This document shows, piece by piece, positions 1 through 9,307 of a stretch of 64,000 nt of DNA. This stretch comes from Actinernus sp. WN-2022 (taxonomy: Eukaryota > Cnidaria > Anthozoa > Actiniaria > Actinernidae). The DNA lies in contig JAOWCC010000655.1 of NCBI GenBank assembly GCA_030867875.1, positions 9,384,269 through 9,448,268 of the forward strand, in the 5' to 3' direction. The position numbers were made by a program, and so were the translations under genes. Numbering within the stretch: the first letter of the stretch is position 1; each line of letters begins with the position of its first letter. The notes under the pieces are model-generated. The model worked only from the letters and a program-made list of their open reading frames with translations. It ran no database searches and was not told the origin of the DNA.

Positions 1-60
1 ATAATAATAATAATAATAACAACTTTATTTACCGAGGGTATAAACACTTGACAGTTAAAA
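1..60 (-). repeat. ATA microsatellite and probable LINE 3' end
   Basis: The window opens with an ATA trinucleotide run followed by a CAACTTTATTTACCGAGGG-type sequence. The same layout (simple repeat, then an AACTTTATT-type sequence, then a truncated LINE on the minus strand) is seen near 15572-15610 and 41520-41550. I therefore infer the 3' end of a minus-strand LINE whose tail faces the window edge. No reading frame supports it, so it could be only a microsatellite. Confidence 0.35.
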
Positions 61-440
61 CTGATAAACTCGTGGCCCTAAAAAAAGAATACAAAATAAA
101 TAAATGTATATATATATATATAAAATTATATGTATCTATAAAAGCTACTAGCGAATAATTACTACTATGTGAGACTAATTTAAAAATAACCAGGCAATAT
201 GTGTAAAATATGAATTTTAAAAATAAGCGACTATATGTCTATTTATCTAAAAAGTACTTTCGCAAAGCATACTTAAAATAATTTAGGGAGTCTTTTTTTT
301 CTAATTGCAGGTGGGATGCTATTCCATAGCTTTGTTCCTGTCACTTTGAATGATAGATCCTCCACCTAAACTCCAAAACATAGTAACGAAATACATATTT
401 AACTGTTTCTCTCTTAGAGATAAGGAAAAACAATCTTAGT

Positions 441-606
441 TATAGACCCATTCGAAAAATGGCGTCCAATTTAATTAACTATTGTTTAGTACTGACTAGC
501 CTCGCTTACACGGTCAAAAGTGTTTGTGTGGACTGACTAGCCTCGTGTTCACGTTACCAGAACAATAGCTTTTTAAATTGGACGCCATTTTTCGAATGGG
601 TCTATA
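441..606. mobile_element. Foldback MITE with 34-bp inverted termini
   Basis: Positions 441-474 and 573-606 are perfect inverted repeats, and similarity continues inward with a few mismatches to about 46 bp. The termini read TATAGACCCATTCGAAAAAT and its complement. If the outer TA pairs are target duplications, the element begins GACCCATTCG, which would fit a TA-target (Tc1/mariner-type) MITE. The centre contains two copies of GACTAGCCTCG. There is no coding content. Confidence 0.65.
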
Positions 607-940
607 CTGTATAAAATATTGGGATTCAAGTTGATGTACACGTTCGTACAAAGCTCCCAACAAAATACTGTCTGTCTGTCCAACTCGGCTAAGAAGATCT
701 TCCCTATACCTTCTAATCGTGTGTCCTCAATCAATGATTCTAAAAAGTTTCATTGCTATGACTACTTGTTTACAGTTGTTTATTCTAATCTGCCTACTAT
801 CTACAGACTCGCATACTTATGACTTACATTTTTCCTTTTTGTGTCCAGACTGGGATTTAAAGCACTCACCTTCTGACCAGTAGTCCAGAGTTTGTCATCT
901 GAGCTAAACTGCCCACAGTGACAGAGCGGAAAAACGGAAC
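607..940. other. Intergenic, no recognised gene
   Basis: Only short open frames without known motifs are seen in either direction. It lies between the foldback MITE and a promoter-like segment. Confidence 0.5.
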
Positions 941-985
941 GCATGCGCACTAGGCACTTTATTAAAAGTGAATGAAGATGGCCGC
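941..985 (+). promoter_or_regulatory. NRF1-like plus YY1-like promoter spot
   Basis: GCATGCGCAC at 941-950 matches the core of the palindromic NRF1 site. AAGATGGCCGCC at 975-986 resembles the YY1 site that often overlaps the start codon of TATA-less housekeeping genes. An ATG in good Kozak context lies inside it at 978. The combination is typical of CpG-type metazoan promoters, but no downstream exon chain was found, so this may be an orphan or decayed promoter. Confidence 0.35.
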
Positions 986-1088
986 CGAGCGGGAGGGAAT
1001 TGTAGCTCTTTTCCAGGGACCTCTCACAGCTCAAAAAATACCACGATTACTTTATTACTTCACACCATGGACTTATATTCTTCAGTGA
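978..1088 (+). CDS. Short ORF at the NRF1/YY1 spot, possible first exon
   Basis: A 36-codon frame starts at an ATG followed by GCCGCC and begins MAAEREGIVALFQG. It ends at a TGA at 1086-1088. No donor site of good quality was found before the stop. It might be a complete micro-ORF, a decayed first exon, or chance. I do not recognise the sequence. Confidence 0.2.
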   Translation: MAAEREGIVALFQGPLTAQKIPRLLYYFTPWTYILQ

Positions 1089-1349
1089 CTTCTCAGAGCC
1101 CAAATAACACATAATCCAGTTCACAGAAAGAACGCTACAATTGCTCGTTCAACTCTGTCTTCAAGCAAAACGAACCATTTCGAAATGTTCATATGCGACT
1201 GGAAAAACGCCAAATATAAGAAAACTTGTGAATATATAAGGTTTATACTTCGGTAGAGAACTAAGAAGGTAAACAAAATTGGAAAAAATGAGTTGTTTTG
1301 GATTTAATTTTGTTATGTAGCACATATTAACAAAAATATGGACAGCTAT

Positions 1350-2007
1350 ATGTCTTTATGAAGCCTGATAAATAGACTTTCAAAATTAGGCTTCAACTTT
1401 TCGCATCTGGCACAATGTAATTAACATAAATTAGCATTAATTAGCATAAATTGGTGACCAATAGCTACGACATCTAGAGAAAAACTGAACTGGAGTCCAC
1501 ATAGTGTGTAGTTTGGTAAATAGTTGAAAGCAAAAAGTTACCTTGATGTAGTGGTAAGCATGCCCATCAAATATGGCTGAAATAGAATGAAAGGAATGGA
1601 CATAAGAATATTTACAGTCACACTACCCCAAAACGTCATAATAGAGGAAAATCATATAAAACATAATAAAAAATTAACAATATTCATAACAGTATGGAAA
1701 GATGCATGTCTTTATGAAGCCTGATAAATATACTTTCAAAATTGGGCTTCACTTTTCGCATCTGGCACAATGTAATTAACATAAATTAGTATAAATTAGC
1801 ATAAATTGGTGACCAATAGCTACGACATCTAGAGAAAAACTGAACTGGAGTCCACATAATGTGTAGTTTGGTAAATAGTTGAAAGCAAAAAGTTACCTTG
1901 ATGTAGTGGTAAGCATGCCCATCAAATATGGCTGAAATAGAATGAAAGGAATGGACATAAGAATATTTACAGTCACACTACCCCAAAACGTCATAATAGA
2001 GGAAAAT
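1350..2007. repeat. Tandem duplication of a ~302-bp segment
   Basis: The segment 1350-1652 is repeated at 1706-2007 in the same orientation with a handful of substitutions and small indels. The most visible indel lies within a run of TTAGCATAAATTAG-type repeats. A 53-bp unrelated spacer separates the copies. There is no coding potential. Confidence 0.85.
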
Positions 2008-2284
2008 TCGGAAAAATAACAGTATAGGTAGATTGTGTCTGCACCACTTCAAATGAAATAAACAAATACATACATGTGTTACTAACACTGTCTTAGCACT
2101 ATTTTGTTTTCAGCTGGATGGATGTAGTAACAACATCCATTACTTTGCCAAGGAAGGGCCAACCATGACACCAGGCAACGTCAGAGAATCTGAATCTGCC
2201 TCCCCTCCCCGCCTTCAAGTGGTAATTAAATCTACTTATGAATAGTCAACATGTTATATTGTACAAAATGCAGTACAATATAAA
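2008..2284. other. 3' flank of the piggyBac gene
   Basis: This stretch should hold the transposase 3' UTR and, if the gene is still a transposon, its right terminus. I saw no TTAA-bounded terminus starting CCC that could be paired with one beyond 5210. A short inverted pair (GGATGGATGTAGT and ACATCC) around 2115-2140 is the only structure. Confidence 0.4.
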
Positions 2285-5210
2285 TTATTGCCTATGGTAC
2301 TCCCTGCTATGCCATTCTTGGAAGCAATTCATGTCCTTGGTGATGTGAAGGTACTTCCCACACTGAGGTGCACTGCAATACGAGGCAATCCTCTTTTCAC
2401 CTCTACCCTGCTGGTAGCACACCACACAATTTCTCCTTACGTCTTGAGAGTAAACTGGCATGTGCACCACATCAAACTGTCCTGGAGGCTGGATTACTGT
2501 AGATGCTGTAGGAGGTACATCATATTCAGGAAAACCACAAAGTTGCCTCACCAGCTCTTCCCTGTATTCAACAATAGAATACCCTGGTGGCCTTCGAAGT
2601 TCTGCATTCTCTGGATTGTTGGCACGGTGTTCTCTGAAAAGTATAAAGCTATTGACAACAGCAATATCAATGAGGTGAAAAAACAAAGTCTTCCACCATC
2701 TCAAACACTTTCTCATAACATTATTGTAGGATAACATCTGATCAGAGCGGTCGACAGCATTCATATACATATTATACCTCTTGATGGTGTGGGGCTGCGG
2801 TACCAGTATTGCTCGCCATACATTGTCGGTCTTTACTTTTCTCGTCACCTGCGCCTTATCATTAGCATTATCAATGGTTGTTAGTAATGATACTACCTTG
2901 TTGTCTTTCCATTGTATTGCAAGGCAGGGTGGAATCCTTTCCCAGCGCATACTGCCCCTTTCCAACCGCTTTGCCCATTGTTTGCCGTTCTTCAGGTTCT
3001 CTGGGAATCCCCTGCGGTTCTCTGATACTGTGCCCGTTGCAGGAACACCTAGCAGGTACAAATCTTTGACAAGTTGTACTGACGTGTAAAAATTATCAAA
3101 AAATAAATTGTAACCCTGACGAAGCAAAGGCATCATTAGTTTCATTACAACATCATAACCAAGACCATGTACACCAACATCTCTTCCGGCAGCTCTCCCA
3201 ATATACACATTGAAGTCGTAAGTATAGCCATTTGCACTGTCGGCCAACACCCAAAGCTTGATGCCCCATCTGGTAGGCTTGTCTTTTATGAACTGTCGAA
3301 TGCCAGACCTGTGCCTAGATTTTACCATACGCTCATCAATAGCAATATTCTGTGATGGTTGGTACAAGCTTTTGCACTTACATTTGAAATCGTCCAAAAA
3401 AGATTCAACTTTGCGCAACTTATTACCTGGATCCTCGGTTCCTGGATCCACAACATGTAACAGTGCCATCAGTGCTCTAAATCTGATTCTAGGTAGGATT
3501 TTCCTTGCCCAGAGGCCATGGTAGAGGGATTTTGTGGACCAATACCTATCGTAACGTGTTCCAATTTGAACAAGACCAAAATAAATAAGTAATGCAATCA
3601 GCCTGTTCATCTCATGGGGGGTGGTTTCTTCCCAGCTACCATCAGGTTTTGTGTAGGACTTGTGTGTACCTGTTGAAACATTTTCATAAGCATAACTGTT
3701 AGTATGTGTACAGATACTATTTATGAACTCTACAGAAAAAAAAAGATGAAAAAACTCTATAGCCATGGTCATGGTGTTTCTCAGGAGAGGATGACCAAAG
3801 TGCACTCCAGTTGGGCGGGTAGGTCTAAACGCTGGTAGCACATTTCCAACATCAGGGTCAGCATAGCTTTTTGTGTGGGCTGCAACTGGATGGCCATGGC
3901 CAACACCACGACCACCACCACGAGCACGGGGGCCACCACGAGCACGAGCGCCACCACGAACACGAGCGCCACCACGAACACGGGGGCCACCACGAGCACC
4001 ACCACGAGCACGAGCGCCACCACGAGCACGGGCGCCACCACGAACACGGGGGCCACCACGAGCACGGGGGACACCACGACCACGGGGGACACCACGACCA
4101 CGGGGGACACCACGACCACGGGGGACACCACGACCACGGGGGACACCACGACCAGCACCGTCATCATCTCCAGCATAGTCGTCACCACTGACATTTTCAT
4201 CATCACCGCCATTGTCGTCATCACCACCATTGTCGTCATCACCAGCACCGTGGTCAATACCAGCACCGTGGTCAATACCAGCACCGTGGTCAATACCAGC
4301 ACCGTGGTCAATACCAGCACCGTGGTCAATACCAGCATCGTTGTCATCACCGCCATTGTCGTCATCACCAGCACCGTGGTCAATACCAACATCATCGTCA
4401 TCACCACCAGCACCATGGTCATCACCAGCATTGTCGTCATCACCGCCTTCATCAGCCTGTTCTCCATCACTATAATAAAAGGAAAACAACATTGTACCCT
4501 TTTACTTTCATATCACAACAGGCCCATGCAAAATTTAACAATTTTATATGTTTCAGGTTGCTGAATAATTAGTGATTTCTAGTTGTAAACAAAGGACAAC
4601 AGATAAGTTGGATATTATAAAAATGTGTAAAATAAATTATACAAATTCACAAAGTAAAATCATATATTTTTAGATATAAAAGCTCAAAAAAAGATAACTA
4701 ACGTAATATGTAAAGTAGAGTTTCATTTAGAGCAGAAATCTTTCCAGAAAATCGACAGCAACGCCAAAACGAATGATGCAGCATAAATTCAGACGCGACC
4801 GTGGGGATCAAATTTCATTCAACGCGTCACCTAAAATATGCTTTTTGATTTCGTTTTTCCTGCCCTGAAAAAACATTATATCCTCCAGATATGTTCTCAA
4901 GGATATATCCAGACATCTTCTTGAGACAATAAGAGAGGTTTCAAACAAATCTAACATGATTTCAATGCCTTTCGAGTCACCAAATCGAACATGTGATTTC
5001 CCAACATACGTGCTCAAAAATTTGATCACATTCTCACCTCGAATCTTCGCCTGAATTGCAAAGCTGGTGGTCTATTTCCGATTCCTCGCCACTTGACATT
5101 CCTTCACCGCTTTCTTTCTCATCTCCGCTACTTTCCTCGTCAAGACAAGCTAATACTTCATCGAGATTGTAGGTTTTTGAAGTCCTGGGAGCCTTCGCGT
5201 TCGACGCCAT
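2285..5210 (-). CDS. piggyBac transposase (two exons, 785 aa)
   Basis: Exon 1 is 5210-5038 (ATG at 5210, starts MASNAKAPRTSK). It ends at a GAG|GTGAGA donor. Exon 2 is 4469-2285, after a TTTATTATAG acceptor. The 568-nt intron joins AG to T as a serine codon and the total, 2358 nt, is exactly 786 codons. Exon 1 is acidic and serine-rich (ESSGDEKESGEG), as in piggyBac N-termini. Exon 2 begins with long GIDHGAG/DDDNGGDD and GRGVPR repeats. The DDE_Tnp_1_7 core follows with the three catalytic aspartates visible in IAIDERMV, FFDNFYTS and NAVDRSDQM. The C-terminus has a cysteine-rich zinc-binding region (CVVC, then CSAPQC). No frameshift or stop interrupts it. The enzyme family cuts and pastes at TTAA. 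Whether this copy is an active transposon or a domesticated PGBD-like gene is unclear. Confidence 0.93.
3890..4445 (-). repeat. Coding minisatellites in the piggyBac N-terminus
   Basis: There are two adjacent in-frame repeat blocks. 3890-4175 consists of 15- and 18-bp units encoding GRGVPR and ARGGA/VRGGA (an RG-rich basic tract). 4200-4445 consists of 18-bp CACCGTGGTCAATACCAG-type units encoding acidic GIDHGA/DDDNGG. They lie between exon 1 and the catalytic core. The opposite frames also stay open because the repeats are codon-periodic, which yields spurious ORFs. Confidence 0.9.
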
Positions 5211-5882
5211 TTTCTTGAACTAACTCCACGAGGCCCGGAGAAATACAATGAAACAAAAAGTAACCAATCATGAGTTTCGTTAGATTTTCGTTAGATCGAT
5301 TTCGATAAAACTCGCTGTCTGATTGGCTTAGGATACAGTCACGCCGTACAGCGAGTTTCAGGGCAATCGGAAGTAACACTACGACGCTAGAAATTTTTTT
5401 TTTACCCGACCTGGAAGTCGGATATTTACCTAGCCGGACACGAAAGAGATATTCGAGATTTTCATACCATTTTTCAAACGACGCATTTGAAGTTACAGTA
5501 GTGTCTAGACTGTCTACACTACAGTCCTGGAACAACAATCCGCATTACCAATGACTGTAAGTAAATGTACAGAGCTATTATCTGGAACATGTTTATCATT
5601 TCACTTGATTTGGTTATTATGGTATCACATCGGTATTTTAACGAAATAGTTTATTGTTTTACCAATGTAAAGAAAACGATTTTTAATTTGTTTGAAAATG
5701 AAGTGTTACATGTTATCACAGGGAGTCCCTAACCGATAGTAGAATATTGGAAGATTGGATCGAAACGTTAGTTTTGACGCGTGTGGGTTGCCTGTGGTTT
5801 ATTTGCCGCGCGAGAGTGGTTGTGAATTTAACGTAGTATGTTTGTTTTTATCCCAAAATTGTTCATTCGCAGCCTAAAATTC
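5211..5882. other. 5' flank of the piggyBac gene
   Basis: The putative promoter and 5' UTR lie here. There is no clear TATA box. An open frame at 5158-5538 on the minus strand only overlaps exon 1 in another phase and has no recognisable domain. GGGAGTCCCTAACCGATAG near 5720 was inspected as a possible terminus, but no partner was found. Confidence 0.4.
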
Positions 5883-6015
5883 GGACAATAAAGTTATCTG
5901 GCTGTGAAATGAACCAGCTAAATGTGTAGCTTATTTATTATTCTGTAGTTTGCATTAGTTTTAAGACACCGGATAATGTTTTGAGCGAGATTTAAGGGTT
6001 TCAGTTCACCGATAC
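5883..6015. repeat. Direct repeat, copy 1 (pairs with 7114-7246)
   Basis: This 133-bp block begins GGACAATAAAGTTATCT and is about 80 percent identical to 7114-7246 in the same orientation, 1.23 kb away. The pair could be old LTR-like ends or a simple duplication. There is no coding capacity between them. Confidence 0.75.
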
Positions 6016-6192
6016 CTGTTCGCTGATTTTCGCTATTTGATCCAAAATCACGCTTGGCACAAATGACCCTAAAATCTATCACTTTGCTATATTTTCAAAA
6101 CTTTCCAACATAGAAGATTGAATTTTTGTGGGATGATGAAGACTGACGACCTAAACAAAATCCGATGATTTGATCTACCGTAGACATCTTGA

Positions 6193-6920
6193 TGACGTCA
6201 CAGTTACGTCATGTATCCATTTATAATAGGTTTCTCGATGTTTTCAATTACCTTGAACGTCAGTAATTTTTATATTTTCAATTTCCCATCATGTCGACAA
6301 CAAAGAAACCGAAAACCCGAGTTGGATTGGTTAAGAAGTAGAAAGGTTATTAAATTTTGAATTTTGGCAATTTTCCCGCCAAAATTTGGCGGGAAATATT
6401 CAACACAGAACCATTTACAAAATAACTTCTTCATTCATCTTTTAGAGTTTAAAATATTCGTTTACGACAATCTAGCAATCAAAAGAGTAAATCGGTACCC
6501 ACAACCGTATGTTTTTAGAATTTTCGATTTTTGAGAGCAAATACTTTAAAATTCGCAGTGAAAAAGAGCAAACGTCATTATGACGTCATATCTTTTTGAA
6601 AACGTCTTTTAAAAATAACTATTCAAGTATTTTTCGAGTTTTAAAGAGGAACTGTACTTACTGTACTCTGAATAGCCGCAATATGGTCTTTTTATGTTTA
6701 TTCAATTTAGAAAGCATGACTGATGTCAGACCCATGACGTCAGAAAATGTGACGTCACAGAAACTTCAGTTCTTAATAACTCAGCAAATATTTATCGTAG
6801 AGACTTTAAAATTGCGGCAATCAAAAACACATATTTATGTTGTTGTGGAAACATGCTTTATTTCAAACGTATAGGTAACGCAGAATTTGACCTTAAAAGG
6901 AGTCGTTCGTTATGACGTCA
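6193..6920. promoter_or_regulatory. Cluster of five CRE (TGACGTCA) sites
   Basis: Perfect 8-bp CRE palindromes occur at 6193, 6581, 6735, 6750 and 6913, all inside the interval bounded by the direct repeats. TGACGTCA binds CREB/ATF bZIP factors in animals. Chance expectation for an 8-mer in 0.7 kb is far below one. The palindrome also recurs twice per unit in the 48-64 kb array, so these sites may belong to mobile-element promoters. Confidence 0.5.
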
Positions 6921-7113
6921 CACCAGCGTCAATATACAAACGTGTTTGATCCTAAAGACGTTATTTCACATTAATATTAACATACGAAAATTTCGTTAAA
7001 TTTGACAGCGAATTAAACAAGATGTGCTCGTTTATATATTTTTGGCTCGCTTTTAGTGATCGATTTTGAGGTAACTTATGCCAGGCGTGAATTGTACTTT
7101 CTCATCCGAAAAT

Positions 7114-7246
7114 GGACAATAAAGTTATCTAGCTGTAAAACAAACCCGCTAAATGTGTAGCTTATTTGTTATTCTGTAGCCTGTATTAGTTTGAAGACAT
7201 TGGAGAACGTTTTGAACGAGATTTTAGTGTTTGAGTTCACTGATAC
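7114..7246. repeat. Direct repeat, copy 2 (pairs with 5883-6015)
   Basis: Same-orientation partner of 5883-6015. It starts GGACAATAAAGTTATCT and ends near a TTCACTGATAC motif. Confidence 0.75.
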
Positions 7247-7278
7247 ATTATTTGAGACTACCCTTACGAAATGAGACT

Positions 7279-7738
7279 CTATTTAAGTATACTTTTAGTA
7301 TACCAGAAGTATACTGCAATTGTACACTCCTAGTAATCTGGGTGTCTGCAGTATACTTTCTGTATACTACAACCAAATGATATCTTGGGTCAGTCTTTGG
7401 TGTAGTATACTTTAAGTATACTACAAGATGTGTAGTATACTAAAAGTATACATTGCAAAACACTTTCAGCTGGATAAATATGCAGGCATACAGTGAAGTA
7501 TACTTTTAGTATACTCTCGAAAATGTGGTATACTAAAAGTATACATCAATTATTTTGCCAAACACTATTTCAGCATGATGAATATGCAGGTGTATGGTGA
7601 AGTATACTTTTAGTATACTCCACAATATGTAGTATACTAAAAGTATATATCGATTATTTTGCCAAATTGAGCTGGATGCATGAATATGCAGGTACACAGT
7701 GAAGTATACTTTTAGTATACTCCAGAATATTACAATAA
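7279..7738. repeat. GTATAC palindrome array with ~110-bp period
   Basis: Paired AGTATACTTTTAGTATACT and complementary AGTATACTAAAAGTATAC motifs alternate along 460 bp. From about 7456 they are embedded in three degenerate copies of a ~110-bp unit that also contains TTTTGCCAAACACT and GAATATGCAGG. Each unit can fold into nested hairpins. No frame is open through it. Confidence 0.85.
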
Positions 7739-7794
7739 CTGCTCAAAACTGCAGCATTTAATTTAATATATATTTTATATATATAACTACCCTT

Positions 7795-8060
7795 ACCAAA
7801 AAAATTGATATGGGTAAGATATGGGTTGGTATGGACCATATCTGGCCCATATCTGGGAATGATATGGGATGGTTGGAAGATGATATGGAAATGATATGGG
7901 CTCTGATTTTGCAACATTTCTATGTATGGGAATGGTATGGGATGGCAATTGCATGTCTATCATGATATGGAAAAAGTATGGGAACAAGATACCCATACAT
8001 TTCCCATAGAAGCAGGATACATTATTGGTGCTTCTTCATATGGATTTGATATGGAATTGG
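7795..8060. repeat. Degenerate ATATGGG-rich repeat
   Basis: About 20 copies of ATATGG or TATGGGA-like words occur in 265 bp with irregular spacing. Short frames in it are an artefact of the repeat. It abuts the broken 3' side of the LINE fragment that follows. Confidence 0.7.
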
Positions 8061-8061
8061 T

Positions 8062-8989
8062 TTAAGATGCCCATTTGGGAATATTTTTTACTATTTCGGA
8101 TATTTCTAATACTGATTGACCTATAGACACTGAAAAAGTGGCAAATCGAAATGGTAAATTTTCGTCGTAGTGGCACTTTAAGCGTGTCGGTCTTTTAATG
8201 AGAGGGTAAAGCATGTGCGAGAATAAACAATCTAGAAATTCCTGAGTGGGAGCATGATTATCGTAGTGAAGTAAGGCAAGGTTAAAATCACCAATTATGT
8301 AACAGTGTTTGTTGTCTTTAGTTGCGTTAGAGACAATGGTATTGAAGGATTCAAGGAATTCTAGAATGTGTTGGTTTGGTGGACGATAAACAGTCCCAAC
8401 TACTACATTCTTCCCATGGGGAATGCAAATTTCAACAAAAAGTGACTCAATTAAGTCAGGGTTCAAAATAGTACAGTCGGAACGTAATTTATATTCTAAG
8501 TGTTTTTGTAAATAAAGTCCTGTGCCTCCTCCAGTTTTAGTTGTTCGATGATTTGAAATAAAATTATACCCAGGAATGTTGACTAGATCAGAGGTTTGAT
8601 CGTTCAGCCAAGTTTCTGAAATTCCTATTACTGCAAATTGATGTTTTAAATTAGCTAACATATGTCTGAATTTATCAAAGTTTCCGTATAAACTACGAGC
8701 ATTTAAGTGCATTAATGAATTTTTTTTTTGTTGGATCATCTAAGGTTAGAGAGTTAACTTCATCTTCAACAAAGTAGTTGCTGGGAGAGGCACAGAAAGA
8801 TAAATTTTGGTCTGGGTCAAGATCATTCATAAATGATAAGGATTGTGTTTCGGTAATTGGGTTAAATAATAAAGAATCTAAACGATCAATGTTGTAGTTT
8901 ACGGGTCCATGGGCTAGTTCGTAAACAGCTACATCAAAAGCATTATCGTCTAAGTGGCAAAAGGGTAGTACGCTTTCAAATAGAGACAT
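8062..8989 (-). pseudogene. CR1/L2-like LINE fragment (ORF2 N-terminus and endonuclease)
   Basis: Two overlapping minus frames make one decayed ORF2 start. The upstream one (8989-8693) begins SLFESVLPFCHLDD, the usual lead-in of CR1/L2-like ORF2. The next (8739-8062) starts at LMHLNARSL and contains apurinic-type endonuclease motifs: ISETWL, NHRTTKTGGGTGLY, GTVYRPPN and IGDFNLALL. The frame break lies in a poly-A run (plus-strand T run at 8717-8726). The 3' side stops after the endonuclease, so the RT is missing. Confidence 0.85.
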
Positions 8990-9004
8990 CAGAAGTATTA
9001 GGTA

Positions 9005-9300
9005 CAGTTACTCACGAGTAGCACCATTAGAAATGGTTCAATGGTTCAATGGTTCGTTTATTTCACACAAAAACACACAATAGGAAATATACATACATAA
9101 AGAAAAGTTTGTGAAGGATACAAGAGATACAACCCAGAGGGGTTAATTATAAACTCCTGCACCCTATTTATTATTTATGATTAATCTAAGATGGCTGGAT
9201 AGGCACACAATTACTGTATTTATAATTAGATAATTTTATAGTTGAAATACGATACTGAGTTCATTCTATTCATGTACAAGAGAATTAGCTTTGTACACAA
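9005..9300 (-). repeat. LINE 3' UTR with 8-bp tail repeats
   Basis: Three copies of ATGGTTCA lie at about 9031-9056. They are followed by a stretch that leads into the RT C-terminus at 9308. Short tandem tails instead of poly-A are characteristic of CR1/L2-type LINEs. Confidence 0.6.
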
Positions 9301-9307
9301 ATATGAA

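Noticed and set aside
619..822. 67-codon ORF after the first MITE
   Set aside because: Non-ATG start, no domain, chance length in AT-rich DNA.
3781..4564. Long open frames on both strands over the piggyBac repeat region (His/Glu-rich and Thr-rich products)
   Set aside because: They are shadows of codon-periodic minisatellites. Only the minus frame joins to the catalytic domain and to exon 1 in phase.
5883..7246. LTR retrotransposon bounded by the direct repeats
   Set aside because: The interior is only 1.1 kb, with no gag/pol, primer-binding site or polypurine tract, and the repeats lack TG..CA ends.
2285..7246. piggyBac transposon ending at the 5.9/7.1-kb repeats
   Set aside because: Those repeats are direct rather than inverted and have no TTAA/CCC ends.
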